A DNA stretch of 64,000 bases from Rhizobiales bacterium GAS188. Lineage in GTDB: Bacteria; Pseudomonadota; Alphaproteobacteria; Rhizobiales; Beijerinckiaceae. The first letter of the stretch is position 1; every line of letters starts with the position of its first letter. The position numbers were made by a program, and so were the translations under genes. The stretch spans positions 62,001-126,000 of the forward strand of contig FNSS01000001.1 in the NCBI GenBank assembly GCA_900104855.1, read 5' to 3'. The notes under the pieces are model-generated. The model did no database searches. It saw only the letters and a list, made by a program, of their open reading frames with translations, and had not been told where the DNA came from. This document shows positions 51,828 to 61,598 of this stretch, in pieces.

Positions 51828-53297
51828 ATGCTCTTCACCTCGCCGGAATTCCTGTTCGCCTTCCTGCCGCTGACGCTGGCGGGCTTCCACCTTTTGCGCC
51901 GTGCCGGGCAGCCGCAGCTCTGCGTGCCCTTCCTGTTCGTCGCCTCGATGGCCTTCTACGCCTGGTGGAGCCCGCGCTTCCTGATCCTGCTCACCGTCTC
52001 GATGCTGGTGAATTGGGGCGCCGCCCATGCCATGGCGCGGCTCAAGGACGCGCGGCGCAAATCCGTCTTCGTGCTCGGCCTCGTCTGGAATCTCGGCATC
52101 CTCGCCTATTTCAAATATGCGGATTTCTTCATCACGAGCCTCGATACCGCGACCGGGCTCGACTGGCCGCTCCTGCACATCGTGCTGCCGCTCGGCATCT
52201 CGTTCTTCACTTTCCAGAAGATCGCCTATCTGGCCGATATCCATGCGGGCATTGCGAAGCCGGGGCCTTTGAGCGATTTCGCGCTCTTCGTGTTCTTCTT
52301 CCCGCAATTGATCGCCGGCCCGATCGTCCACCATGCCGAGGTCATGCCGCAGTTTCGCGCCATGGCGAGCCGCAGCCACGAGACGGATCTTTCGCTCGAC
52401 ACGGCGATCGGCCTCACCTTGCTGATCATCGGCCTCGTCAAGAAGGTCCTGGTCGCCGACCACCTTGCCCCATACGCGACCAAGGTCTTCGACATTGCCG
52501 CGGCCGGCAACCATCGCATCGGCATGCTCGCCGCCTGGCAAGGCGCGCTCGCCTATACGGTGCAGCTCTACGCCGATTTCTCCGGCTATAGCGACATGGC
52601 GATCGGCCTCGCCCGCATGTTCGGCGTGAAGCTGCCGGCGAATTTCGACTCGCCCTACAAATCGCTCTCGATCATCGAGTTCTGGCGGCGCTGGCACATG
52701 ACCTTGTCACGTTTCCTGCGCGACTATCTCTATGTGCCGCTCGGCGGCAACCGCAAAGGGCCGGCGCGGCGCTACGTCAATTTGATGATCACCATGCTGC
52801 TCGGCGGCCTTTGGCATGGGGCGGGCTGGACCTATGTGGCCTGGGGCGGGCTGCACGGGCTCTACCTGCTGGTGAACCATTTCTGGCGCAGCCTCGTGCG
52901 CCACCGGCTGCCCGCCCCGATCGGCCTTCTGCTCACGCTCACCGCCGTGATCAGCGCCTGGGTGTTCTTCCGCGCCAGCGATTTTGCGAGCGCCGCCAAT
53001 ATCGTCGCCGGCATGTTCGGCCTGCACGGGGCGGGCGACCCGATACCCGGCGTGAAGAAGGGCACCGGCGTGATCTTGGCGGCGCTGGCGCTCGGCGCGA
53101 TGCTGATCCTCCCCAATTCGCAGCAGATCATGCGGCGTTTTGTGCCGGTCATCGGCCCGGTCGAGGCACCCGGAGGTCCGGCGCGGCGCCTCCTCTGGGC
53201 TCCGTCCATGCTGACGGCGGCGCTCGGCGCGGGCGCCATCATCGCGGTCGTGCTCTTCTCCTGGGGCACGACCGAATTCCTGTATTTCCAGTTTTAG
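51828..53297 (+). CDS. Membrane-bound O-acyltransferase (MBOAT, AlgI-like)
   Basis: 489 aa with about eleven membrane helices. Signature segments: MLFTSPEFLFAFLPLTL, YADFSGYSDMAIGLARMFGVKLPANFDSPYKS, IIEFWRRWHMTLSRFLRDYLYVPLGGNR and the catalytic His in MLLGGLWHGAGWTYVAWGGLHG. It would move acyl groups across the inner membrane to a periplasmic polysaccharide or cell-wall acceptor. The next gene is an SGNH-type partner, as in PatA/PatB- or AlgI/AlgJ-like systems. Confidence 0.95.
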   Translation: MLFTSPEFLFAFLPLTLAGFHLLRRAGQPQLCVPFLFVASMAFYAWWSPRFLILLTVSMLVNWGAAHAMARLKDARRKSVFVLGLVWNLGILAYFKYADFFITSLDTATGLDWPLLHIVLPLGISFFTFQKIAYLADIHAGIAKPGPLSDFALFVFFFPQLIAGPIVHHAEVMPQFRAMASRSHETDLSLDTAIGLTLLIIGLVKKVLVADHLAPYATKVFDIAAAGNHRIGMLAAWQGALAYTVQLYADFSGYSDMAIGLARMFGVKLPANFDSPYKSLSIIEFWRRWHMTLSRFLRDYLYVPLGGNRKGPARRYVNLMITMLLGGLWHGAGWTYVAWGGLHGLYLLVNHFWRSLVRHRLPAPIGLLLTLTAVISAWVFFRASDFASAANIVAGMFGLHGAGDPIPGVKKGTGVILAALALGAMLILPNSQQIMRRFVPVIGPVEAPGGPARRLLWAPSMLTAALGAGAIIAVVLFSWGTTEFLYFQF

Positions 53298-53303
53298 GAA
53301 CCC

Positions 53304-54524
53304 ATGTCAGCGATGACCGCCCGCCGCTATCTTCTGAGCCTCACGGCGTTCACCCTCGCGGGCCTTGCACTGATCGTCCTGCTCGGCCTTGGGGTCGACG
53401 GCTACGGCGTCTTCGGCACGCGGCTCATCCCCGCGTCGCGTTTCCCGTCCGAGCTGCGACTGACCGGCCCCGGCGACCGCATCACCAAGGCGATCGAGAT
53501 CGCGCAGCGGCGGGGCGATCGCATCCTGTTCATGGGCGACAGCCGCACCCAGCACGGGCTCGACCCGGATTCTCCGGCGCTCGGCGGCGTCAAGGGTTAC
53601 AATGCAGCGCTGGCGGCGGCGACCCTGAGCGAGCAGCTCGTCATGCTCGATTTCGCCCTGGCGCATGACCCCTCGATCACGCATATCGTCTGGGGCTTGT
53701 CCTTCGAGATATTCCCCTCCCCGATCGCCGCGACCACCGACTATGCGGATTCAGGCTTTGCCGGCAGCAGCCTGACATCCGGCTTCGTGCACCATCTCTT
53801 CGCCTTCGATTTCGTCGCGTCGAGCTTTCAGGCCCTTCTGCAGGCGCGCCATCAGGTGCAAGCCCCGATGAAGCGCAACGGCGTCGCGCTTTATGAGGGC
53901 GACCCGGTCGAAGGGCCGGGAATTGCCAGATACCACGATCTCGAGCTCGCCGCGGAAAGCCGCGAGCTGCGCGGACCTGTGCCGGCTAGCAAGATCGAGG
54001 CCGCCCATGCGCAGCTGCGCGCGCGCCTCGCCGAGCTCAAGGCGAGAGGCATCGATGTCGATCTCGTCATCGTCCCGGTGCATGTCTGGCGGCTCGAATT
54101 CTTCCGCCTGATCGGCGTCGAAGCCCAGATCGCCGACTGGAAGCGCGAGGTTGCACGAAGCGTCGACCAACTCGCCGCCGCGCCCGGCAGCGGCAGGCTC
54201 AGCCTCTTCGATTTCGAGCGGCCGCACCCTTACGTGGAGCAACCCATCCTTGCCCCCCTGCCGCCGGGCGAGCGGCGCTTCTTTCTCGAGACCTCGCATT
54301 TCTATCCCTGGCTCGGCGACATCGTCCTGGCCAAGGTCTTTGGCAAGGACCCTGGCAAGGAGGTTGGCGAGGAAGGCACGGCCGAAACGCCGCCCTTCGG
54401 CGTCGAGATCGGCAAAATGAGCATCGAGGCCGATCTCGCCTCGGCGGCGGCGGGCCTCGACGCCTGGGAAGCCGCGCATCCGGCGGATGTCAGCCATGTG
54501 AAGCAGCTCATCGGCAAGCGGTGA
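53304..54524 (+). CDS. SGNH-hydrolase-like partner of the MBOAT acyltransferase
   Basis: 406 aa. One N-terminal membrane anchor (LLSLTAFTLAGLALIVLLGLGVDGYG) places the rest in the periplasm. RILFMGDSRTQHGLDPDSP holds the GDS serine; the expected C-terminal Asp-His pair could be ETSHFYPWLGD. It follows the MBOAT gene by six bases. It would accept the acyl group and transfer it to the final sugar. A lysine/glycine-rich slipped repeat (KVFGKDPGKEVGEEG) sits near residue 350. ATG 53313 is an alternative start. Confidence 0.8.
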   Translation: MSAMTARRYLLSLTAFTLAGLALIVLLGLGVDGYGVFGTRLIPASRFPSELRLTGPGDRITKAIEIAQRRGDRILFMGDSRTQHGLDPDSPALGGVKGYNAALAAATLSEQLVMLDFALAHDPSITHIVWGLSFEIFPSPIAATTDYADSGFAGSSLTSGFVHHLFAFDFVASSFQALLQARHQVQAPMKRNGVALYEGDPVEGPGIARYHDLELAAESRELRGPVPASKIEAAHAQLRARLAELKARGIDVDLVIVPVHVWRLEFFRLIGVEAQIADWKREVARSVDQLAAAPGSGRLSLFDFERPHPYVEQPILAPLPPGERRFFLETSHFYPWLGDIVLAKVFGKDPGKEVGEEGTAETPPFGVEIGKMSIEADLASAAAGLDAWEAAHPADVSHVKQLIGKR

Positions 54525-54616
54525 GCGACTGGCATCCCATGCCTTGCCATTGGCGATATGGCGCGTATGACGCTGTCTAACCCGCCAGGGTGGCGGCCGA
54601 TCAGGGATGCAGCAAG

Positions 54617-55201
54617 ATGACGACCGACGAGGTCTTGAGCGAATTCCGCGCCGCAGGGGCGCTGCTCGAGGGCCATTTCATCCTCACCTCCGGCCTTCGC
54701 TCGCCGCTCTACATGCAGAAGATGCTGGTTTTCTGCGATCCGCCGCGCACCGAGCGCTTGTGCCGGGCGCTCGCCGAGAAGGCGAAGGCCCGTTTCGGCG
54801 AGATCGACATCGTCGTCTCGCCCGCAGTCGGGGGCGTCATTCCCGGCTATGAGACCGCGCGCGCTCTCGGCGCCAAGGCGATCTTCGTCGAGCGCGAGGA
54901 CGGCAAGTTCAAGCTCAGGCGCGGCTTCACCATCCCGCCGGGAGCACGCGTGCTGATGGTGGAGGATATCGTCTCGACTGGCCTCTCCTCGCGCGAATGC
55001 CTCGAGGCTATCGCCGCCGAGCCCGGCCATATCCTCGGCGCCGCCTGCCTGATCGACCGTTCGGCCGGCAAGGCCGATCTCGGCGTGCCGCTCGTCGCCC
55101 TTGCGAGCCTCGACGTGCCCGCCTATCCGGCCGACGCGCTGCCGCCCGAGCTCGCCGCCATCCCGGCCGTGAAGCCCGGCAGCCGGGGCCTGCAAGGATG
55201 A
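54617..55201 (+). CDS. pyrE: Orotate phosphoribosyltransferase
   Basis: 194 aa. Makes orotidine 5'-phosphate from orotate and PRPP in pyrimidine synthesis. Motifs: [54 protein letters not shown] and the PRPP loop [17 protein letters not shown]. Length fits the alphaproteobacterial form. The ATG at 54617 is at the homologous start. Its stop overlaps the pdxJ start by four bases (ATGA). Confidence 0.96.
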   Translation: MTTDEVLSEFRAAGALLEGHFILTSGLRSPLYMQKMLVFCDPPRTERLCRALAEKAKARFGEIDIVVSPAVGGVIPGYETARALGAKAIFVEREDGKFKLRRGFTIPPGARVLMVEDIVSTGLSSRECLEAIAAEPGHILGAACLIDRSAGKADLGVPLVALASLDVPAYPADALPPELAAIPAVKPGSRGLQG

Positions 55202-55959
55202 CCGAGATGACCGCCTCCCGCATCCGTCTCGGCATCAATGTTGACCACGTCGCGACCTTGCGCAATGCCCGCGGCGGCACGCGTCCCGATCCCTTGCGCG
55301 CCGCGCTCGCCGCCATCGAAGCCGGCGCTGACGGCATCACGGCGCATCTGCGCGAGGATCGCCGCCACATCCTTGACGAGGATATGGCGCGCCTCAAGGC
55401 CTCGATCTCGAAGCCGCTGAATTTCGAGATGGCGGCGACGCAGGAGATGCTGGAGATCGCGCTGCGTACGAAGCCGCATGCGGTCTGTCTCGTGCCTGAG
55501 AAGCGCAGCGAGCGGACCACCGAAGGCGGTCTCGACGTGGTCGGCGGCCATAATCATCTCGTTCCCTATGTGGCGACGCTCGCCGATCACGGCATCCGCG
55601 TCTCGCTCTTCATCGAGGCGAATGAGCGCGCCATCGAAACCGCCGCGCGCCTGCGCGCGCCCGTGGTCGAGCTGCATGTGGGCGCCTGGTGCGAGGCGGT
55701 GCTCGCCGGCAACGCCAAGGCCGACGCTCAGGGCTTCGAGGCCCTGCGGCAGGGCGCCAAGCTCGCCAAATCGGCCGGGCTCGAAGTGCATGCGGGACAC
55801 GGGCTCGATTTCGACACGGCGCGCCGGCTCGCCGCCGTTCCGGAATTCGTTGAATTCAATATCGGCCATTTCCTGATGGGCGAGGCCTTGTTCACCGGCC
55901 TCGATGCGGCCGTCCGAGAAATGCGTCGCGCCATGGATGCGGGGCGAGGCCTTGCATGA
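55198..55959 (+). CDS. pdxJ: Pyridoxine 5'-phosphate synthase
   Basis: 253 aa TIM barrel making pyridoxine 5'-phosphate from 1-deoxyxylulose 5-phosphate and aminoacetone phosphate. Diagnostic [64 protein letters not shown] and [14 protein letters not shown]. Overlaps pyrE by four bases; acpS follows by 30 bp. The three-gene order pyrE-pdxJ-acpS is a known alphaproteobacterial arrangement. Confidence 0.97.
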   Translation: MTEMTASRIRLGINVDHVATLRNARGGTRPDPLRAALAAIEAGADGITAHLREDRRHILDEDMARLKASISKPLNFEMAATQEMLEIALRTKPHAVCLVPEKRSERTTEGGLDVVGGHNHLVPYVATLADHGIRVSLFIEANERAIETAARLRAPVVELHVGAWCEAVLAGNAKADAQGFEALRQGAKLAKSAGLEVHAGHGLDFDTARRLAAVPEFVEFNIGHFLMGEALFTGLDAAVREMRRAMDAGRGLA

Positions 55960-55989
55960 TTCTGGGCTTCGCATGATGCAGGGCTTCAG

Positions 55990-56382
55990 ATGATTCTTGG
56001 CATCGGCTCGGACCTGACCGATATTCGCCGCATCGAGGCGACGCTCGCGCGCTTCGGAGACCGCTTCCTCGAGCGCTGCTTCACCGACCTGGAGCGCAAG
56101 AAGGCGCTCAGCCGCCACATCCCCGGCCCGACCTTGGCGCGCCGTTTCGCCGCCAAGGAGGCCTGCGCCAAGGCGCTCGGCACGGGGCTGCGGCGCGGCG
56201 TTTTCTGGCGCGATATGGGCGTCGTCAATCTGCGCTCCGGCCAGCCGACCTTGCAGCTTACGGGCGGCGCCGCCCTTCGCCTCGCCGCCATGACGCCTGA
56301 CGGCATGGCGGCGTTCATCCATCTGTCGATGACGGACGATCCTCCCTATGCCCAGGCTTTCGTGGTGATCGAGGCGCGGTGA
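55990..56382 (+). CDS. acpS: Holo-[acyl-carrier-protein] synthase
   Basis: 130 aa. Transfers 4'-phosphopantetheine from CoA to apo-ACP. Motifs: [22 protein letters not shown] (Mg-binding Asp), [16 protein letters not shown] (Glu and Lys of the active site), and a C-terminal [20 protein letters not shown]. Third gene of the pyrE-pdxJ-acpS cluster. Full length. Confidence 0.97.
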   Translation: MILGIGSDLTDIRRIEATLARFGDRFLERCFTDLERKKALSRHIPGPTLARRFAAKEACAKALGTGLRRGVFWRDMGVVNLRSGQPTLQLTGGAALRLAAMTPDGMAAFIHLSMTDDPPYAQAFVVIEAR

Positions 56383-56445
56383 GCGTTGTGGGCGCTAGCC
56401 GACATCGGCTTCGTCGCAGCCAGCAACCTCGGCGCTGCAGATGAT

Positions 56446-59400
56446 CTACGCCAAATTGCTTGTTCGGCTGCTATTGCCGCGCCGCCATGTCTTTTCGCTT
56501 GTGGGTTCCTCACGTCTCTCCGACGGGGGCTTGGACGACAACGATCCGAGCTCGCTGGTTGGCCGTTCCGGCAGCGCTGCGGCGACAACATGGCCATGCT
56601 GCTGCAGAAATTCGCGAAGCTCGCCTACCGGCATCGGGCGGCTGAAGAAATATCCTTGGCCTTCGACATATCCTTCCGCCCGCAGCCGCTCCAGCTGGTC
56701 CTGCGTCTCCACCCCTTCTGCGGTGGTCGTCATATGGAGGCCTTCGGCGAGGCCTACGACGGCCCGGATGATCGCGGCGCAATCTGCATCGCCCGTCATA
56801 TCGCTCACGAACGACCGGTCGATCTTGATCTTGTCGAATGGGAATTTTCGCAGATAGCTGAGAGACGAATATCCGGTGCCGAAATCGTCCATGGCGATAC
56901 GCACGCCAAGCGCGCGGAGCTGATGCAACACGCTCAGCGTGGTGTCGTTTTCATGTAGGAGGACGGACTCCGTCACCTCGAGTTCCAGCCGATGCGCCCG
57001 AAGGCCGGTCGATGCCAAGGCCAGCATGATGGATTGCACGAGATTCTTGTTGGCGAACTGAACGGGCGAGAGATTGACCGCGACCGCAATATTCTCCGGC
57101 CATGTGGCAGCCTCTGCGCAGGCTTGACGCAATACCCACTCGCCGATTGGAGCGATGAGGCCGATTTCCTCGGCAAGGGGAATGAAGTCGAGCGGGGGGA
57201 CGATGCCGCGCTCAGGGTGGTGCCAACGGATCAATGCCTCGAAACCAAGGATCATCCCGGTTCGAAGATCGATCTGGGGCTGATAGTAGAGTTCGAATTG
57301 TTGGCGCTGCAGCGCCGCGCGCAGGTCCACCTCGAGCACGCGGCGTGACTGTAGCCTCGCATCCATTTCGGGCTCGAAGAAACGATATGTGCCGCGCCCG
57401 TCGCCCTTGGCGCGGTAGAGGGCCATATCGGAGTTCTTCAAGAGCAGATCCGGATCCTCCCCGTCGCTCGGTGCGAGGGCTATTCCGACGCTGACATTGA
57501 CGACGACCTCATGGCCTTGCAGCTGATAGGGCGCGCCGATCACATCGAGAAGCCGGGTTGCCAACAAGCTCACCTCTTCAGGCGTCTTGACGGCGTCCTG
57601 GACGATGGCGAACTCGTCGCCTCCCAATCGCGAAACGGTATCGGTCTCCCGCACGCAGCTGAGCAGCCGCTCGGACACCGCTCGCAACAGCGCGTCCCCG
57701 ACAGGATGTCCGAGCGTGTCGTTGACGCTCTTGAAATGGTCGAGATCGAGGCAGTGGATGGCGACGCGATGATCCTCCCGCCGCATCCGCGCCAAGGCCT
57801 CATTCAGCCTTTGCCGGAAGAGAACGCGATTGGGGAGATCCGTCAGGGCGTCGTGATGCGCCATGTGAACGACAGAGGCCTCGGCCCGTTTGCGCTCGGT
57901 GACGTCGATGAGGGCAACCAGGGCGGCCGCATGGCTCTCATAGGTCAGCGCCTGAGAAAAGACCGTCGCCTCGAATCGAGTACCGTCCGCCCTGACTTGC
58001 GGCCAGGTCTCCTCGGTCTGCCGCTGGCGGTTGGTCGAGACCACCTGCAAGTATTCGGTGAAGGAATCGCGATTATCGACGGGACAAACGTCCGGCACGG
58101 ACATCGACAGGAACTGCTCGCGACTATATCCGTAATGGGTGACGGCGGCATCATTGACGGAGACGAGGCCAAGGGTCCTCGCATCATAGACCCACATCGG
58201 CAGCGGGTTGCTCTCGAACAGCAACCGGAACGAAGCCTCGCGTCGCCGCAAATCCTCGATACGATCCCTCTCCCTCTCGGCCTCCAACTCCTTCCGCCGA
58301 ATGGCGTTGCGCTTGAAGACTTCGACGGCCACCGCCATGCGGCGGATCTCGTCCTTGCCTTCATGCGGGATCTCGACCTCGAGATTGCCGCCCGCGAGGG
58401 CCAGCATGGCTCTATTGAGCCCGTCGAGACGCCGCAAAAGCCCGTTGCCGACGTAGCACCATGCGATCAGCAACGCGCTGGCGATGCTGAGGATCATCAA
58501 GCCGAGCAGAGCCGCCTGGCTTTGCCGGATCGCGCTTCCCGATGCCGTCACCGCGCCAGACGATATGTCCTGCGCGATCTTGACGAATTGCTGGATCTCG
58601 ACGGCAAGATCTGCCGTCTTCGACTGGGTCTTAGTCGCGAGTTCCCAACCTTGCGCGGTGAGCGCCAGTTCATTGCCGCGGGCCTCGAATACGCCACCAC
58701 CTGGCTGGCCAAAAGCAAGCAACCCTTCGAGCGCTATGCGCAACTCACGCGGCTTGTCGCCATCCCCGAGATCCTTAGCAGCCTTGCGGGCGCTATAGGC
58801 GCTCGCCGTGAAGCGATCGCGCAATGGTCGCAGCACATCGGCATTCGGAGCCAGGGAGACCTCGGTGAGGATGCCGAGAATGAGGTTGCTGTCGCCGCGA
58901 AGATCGGTAAGGGCCAGAAGCGCCGGGGCGTCGACATTCGACAATTTCGCCAGCAAGCGGAGAAGGGCAGCGCGATCCTCATTCTCGTCGAAAGACTGAA
59001 GGCCGCTCGCGAGATCGAAGCCGGCATCGTCGGCCATTGGGGCGAGCCTCCCCATGAGGGCGCCATGGGCGGCAACTGCGCCTGTCGCCAGACGCTCCCG
59101 GTCGTCCGCGGCTCCCAGACGCTGCTGGATCGATTCGGACAGACGATCCGTGCTCAATTCGAGCTCGTCGACATGGCGCTTGATGCTCTCGACCAAGATC
59201 CGGCTGGTGGTGCTTGAATCGAGCGCGTCGAGGGTCGCGCCGATTTCCTGGCGCTTGGTCCGCAGCCGGACAATCGCGGCGGCAAGCGCGCCTTGATCAT
59301 TGGCCGCCACCAAGCTCGAGGAGATCGCCGAAAGCTCCGCTCCCTGACGGGCGAGAGTGAAGGCACGGTCGACAGCCGGAATGCCCTCGACGTCGATACG

Positions 59401-59649
59401 GCGCAAGCTCTGGCCGATATAGTCATAGGAAAAGAAGGCGACGACGCTGGCAATGAGAGTGAGGCTCGCCACCCCGGCGAAGGCGCCAAAGAGCTTGCCT
59501 CTGATGCCGACGCGCAATCGCCCGTCATCGGCGCTCGCCGAACCGCCCAAGGAAGCTGTGCCAACAGAACCGGCGTCGGAGGAATCGGAATCGAGGCAAC
59601 CGGTCATGTTCGCGTCGCCGCGCGACTCGGCCATCTCTTGCGCCCGCAT
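56446..59649 (-). CDS. Transmembrane PAS-GGDEF-EAL c-di-GMP signalling protein
   Basis: 1067 aa. Two membrane helices (about 50-75 and 370-392) flank a 300-residue helical periplasmic sensor region. A HAMP-like segment is followed by PAS (LFESNPLPMWVYDARTLGLVSVNDAAVTHYGYSREQFL), GGDEF (HHDALTDLPNRVLFRQRL; SRLGGDEFAIVQ) and EAL (GFEALIRWHHPERGIVPP; DDFGTGYSSLSYLRKFPFDKIKIDRSFV) domains. Both the GGDEF and EAL motifs are intact, so the protein could make and degrade c-di-GMP. The upstream binding-protein gene ends 14 bases before the chosen ATG at 59649 (TTG 59667 is in frame and overlaps that stop), so the two are one operon. Confidence 0.92.
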   Translation of the reverse strand: MRAQEMAESRGDANMTGCLDSDSSDAGSVGTASLGGSASADDGRLRVGIRGKLFGAFAGVASLTLIASVVAFFSYDYIGQSLRRIDVEGIPAVDRAFTLARQGAELSAISSSLVAANDQGALAAAIVRLRTKRQEIGATLDALDSSTTSRILVESIKRHVDELELSTDRLSESIQQRLGAADDRERLATGAVAAHGALMGRLAPMADDAGFDLASGLQSFDENEDRAALLRLLAKLSNVDAPALLALTDLRGDSNLILGILTEVSLAPNADVLRPLRDRFTASAYSARKAAKDLGDGDKPRELRIALEGLLAFGQPGGGVFEARGNELALTAQGWELATKTQSKTADLAVEIQQFVKIAQDISSGAVTASGSAIRQSQAALLGLMILSIASALLIAWCYVGNGLLRRLDGLNRAMLALAGGNLEVEIPHEGKDEIRRMAVAVEVFKRNAIRRKELEAERERDRIEDLRRREASFRLLFESNPLPMWVYDARTLGLVSVNDAAVTHYGYSREQFLSMSVPDVCPVDNRDSFTEYLQVVSTNRQRQTEETWPQVRADGTRFEATVFSQALTYESHAAALVALIDVTERKRAEASVVHMAHHDALTDLPNRVLFRQRLNEALARMRREDHRVAIHCLDLDHFKSVNDTLGHPVGDALLRAVSERLLSCVRETDTVSRLGGDEFAIVQDAVKTPEEVSLLATRLLDVIGAPYQLQGHEVVVNVSVGIALAPSDGEDPDLLLKNSDMALYRAKGDGRGTYRFFEPEMDARLQSRRVLEVDLRAALQRQQFELYYQPQIDLRTGMILGFEALIRWHHPERGIVPPLDFIPLAEEIGLIAPIGEWVLRQACAEAATWPENIAVAVNLSPVQFANKNLVQSIMLALASTGLRAHRLELEVTESVLLHENDTTLSVLHQLRALGVRIAMDDFGTGYSSLSYLRKFPFDKIKIDRSFVSDMTGDADCAAIIRAVVGLAEGLHMTTTAEGVETQDQLERLRAEGYVEGQGYFFSRPMPVGELREFLQQHGHVVAAALPERPTSELGSLSSKPPSERREEPTSEKTWRRGNSSRTSNLA

Positions 59650-59663
59650 CCAGGGTTTCCGTG

Positions 59664-60896
59664 TCAATTCCCGACCCCGCGCAAAGATTGGAGCGGCTTG
59701 AACGAACCGTCCGCCTGGATCTCGGTCAAGAAAACCTCGTTCCCTCCCTGATTATGGCCGATCGAATAGGCAAGTTTCACGCCCTGAAAATCGAATTCGC
59801 CGCCGAAGATCGCATCAAGCATGGCCTTGCGCGTCAGCTCGCCCGGGATTTTCTGCAAGGCCGCGATGACGAGCCTGCCGATCACATATCCTTCGAAAGT
59901 AACGAAGCCCGGCTCTCTGGCAGGATCGACGGATTTCAGGGCAGCTTGGTAGCGCTCGACCACTGGGATCACGGCATCCCATGGGAAGGGCACGACCTGG
60001 GTGATGATGACCCCGGCACCGTCCGCACCCAGCTCCTTTGCGAGCGAATTGCTGCCGACGAAGGAGATGTTGACGAAGGTCGCGTTCATCTTCAATTGCC
60101 GGGCGAGCTTGATGAACGCCGCACAGGGCTGGTAAGGCCCGATCATGATGACGGCCTCGGGATCGCCCTTGCGGATCGCCAGCAGCGCCATCTTGACGGC
60201 CGTGGTGTTGCGCTCGAAGGTTCCTTCGGAAACGAGCCTCATGCCACGGCGGTCGAGGGCTCTTTCGATACCGGCAAGTCCGGCGCGCCCAAAGGCATCG
60301 TCCTGATAAAGAATTGCGATGCGGGTGACGCCTTTATCCTTGGTCAACCGCTCGACCATGGTCTCGGTTTCTTGAAAGTAGGAGGCGCGGACGTTCACGA
60401 CATTGGTCTTGTCGGCGCCGCGCAGAAACTCGGCACCCGTAAAGGGGCCGATGAAGGGAACATTGTTCTCCGCCGCGATCGGCTCGGTAGCCAGAGATGT
60501 CGGGGTTCCCACAGCCCCCACCAAGGCGAATACCTTGTCGTCATTGATCAATGTCTTCGTCACGTCGATCGATTTCGTCGGCTCATAGCCGTCATCGCGC
60601 GAAACGAGCTCGAGCAGGTGCCCGCGGACCCCGCCAGTTCTGTTGACTTCCGCAAAGGCGGCGAGGATTCCAGTTCGCACATCCCGCCCAAGCGCCCCTG
60701 CCGGCCCATCGAGAGCCGCGGCTTGGCCAAACAGGATTCTGTCGTTGCTAACCCCGGGTTCGGCAAAGGCCGCCGGGGTAAGCGACATGACGCTGATCCC
60801 AACGCCCACCGCAACGCAGATGAGACGAAGTGGCGCGAAGGATAGAGCCACGCTCAGAAGGTTGTTCGACCTGTATTCGGAATAGATCTGGAACAC
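59664..60896 (-). CDS. Periplasmic ligand-binding protein (Peripla_BP_6), operon partner of the GGDEF-EAL receptor
   Basis: 410 aa. A signal peptide (LICVAVGVGISVMSLTPAAFA) is followed by DRILFGQAAALDGPAGALGRDVRTGILAAFAEVNRTGGVRG, RDDGYEPTKSIDVTKTLI, and ILYQDDAFGRAGLAGIERALDRRG of the LivJ family. GTG at 60896 has GAGGA eight bases upstream; the frame is open to a TTG at 60917. No permease or ATPase genes adjoin. The sole neighbour in the operon is the membrane c-di-GMP protein, so the binding protein probably presents a ligand to its periplasmic sensor domain. Confidence 0.92.
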   Translation of the reverse strand: MFQIYSEYRSNNLLSVALSFAPLRLICVAVGVGISVMSLTPAAFAEPGVSNDRILFGQAAALDGPAGALGRDVRTGILAAFAEVNRTGGVRGHLLELVSRDDGYEPTKSIDVTKTLINDDKVFALVGAVGTPTSLATEPIAAENNVPFIGPFTGAEFLRGADKTNVVNVRASYFQETETMVERLTKDKGVTRIAILYQDDAFGRAGLAGIERALDRRGMRLVSEGTFERNTTAVKMALLAIRKGDPEAVIMIGPYQPCAAFIKLARQLKMNATFVNISFVGSNSLAKELGADGAGVIITQVVPFPWDAVIPVVERYQAALKSVDPAREPGFVTFEGYVIGRLVIAALQKIPGELTRKAMLDAIFGGEFDFQGVKLAYSIGHNQGGNEVFLTEIQADGSFKPLQSLRGVGN

Positions 60897-61037
60897 GGCA
60901 ACGTCCTCGGGTTCCAATCCAAGCTAACCGAACAAGCTTTACGCGTGATTAATTTGCCAACTCAGTAAGCCGGAACGGCGCCTGGCAAGAGGGGAATAGG
61001 CCATGCCGCATCACGGCCGAGCCACGAAACGACCACC

Positions 61038-61541
61038 TCAGCCTCGCCTGTAGAGCCAGTAGCGGCCCTCGATCACGCCGTCCGGCAGGGGCAGCGGCAA
61101 GAGGCGCGGATCCTCGAGCGGCAGGTCCGAGATCGCCAGGCCGGCCGTCGCGAGCAGCGCCGGCACCAGCGCGGGCAGCCAGCCAAGCGTCTCCTCGTCG
61201 CGCTCGGGGATGCCCGAGCCGAGATCGGAGTGCACCAGGGCGGCGCCGATGCCGGCGAAACCAAGCGCCGTGTCCTTGATGTCGCCGAGCACCAGATCCT
61301 GCGCGGCCGGGACCGAATCCGGTTGCGCGGTCACCTTGATGTCGAAGGCGACGATACGGCGGCCCGGCAGCTTCTCGCGCAAATGGTGATAGGTGCGCCC
61401 ATTGCCGAGACCGAGCTCGAGCACCGGGCCGGCGAAATCGGCGATGGCCGCGGCTGACTGATCGAGCAGCAGGCGTTGCGCCTGCATGCGGCGAATGAAG
61501 CTATCGAGACGGCTCAAGGCAAAGGCTCCGACCGGTTGCAC
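61038..61541 (-). CDS. Small class I SAM-dependent methyltransferase-like protein
   Basis: 167 aa. The SAM-binding motif I is GPVLELGLGNGRTYHHLREKLPGRRIVAFD, followed by an acidic residue at the end of strand 2 and ALVHSDLGSG later. The protein is about two-thirds the usual length and lacks the C-terminal substrate part. Start is GTG at 61541. It sits between the c-di-GMP operon and boxA and is not obviously part of either. Confidence 0.75.
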   Translation of the reverse strand: MQPVGAFALSRLDSFIRRMQAQRLLLDQSAAAIADFAGPVLELGLGNGRTYHHLREKLPGRRIVAFDIKVTAQPDSVPAAQDLVLGDIKDTALGFAGIGAALVHSDLGSGIPERDEETLGWLPALVPALLATAGLAISDLPLEDPRLLPLPLPDGVIEGRYWLYRRG

Positions 61542-61598
61542 CGCAGCCGGACTAGCACATCTTTGGCGAAGATCGACGCGCTTGCGAGGGCAATGTGC

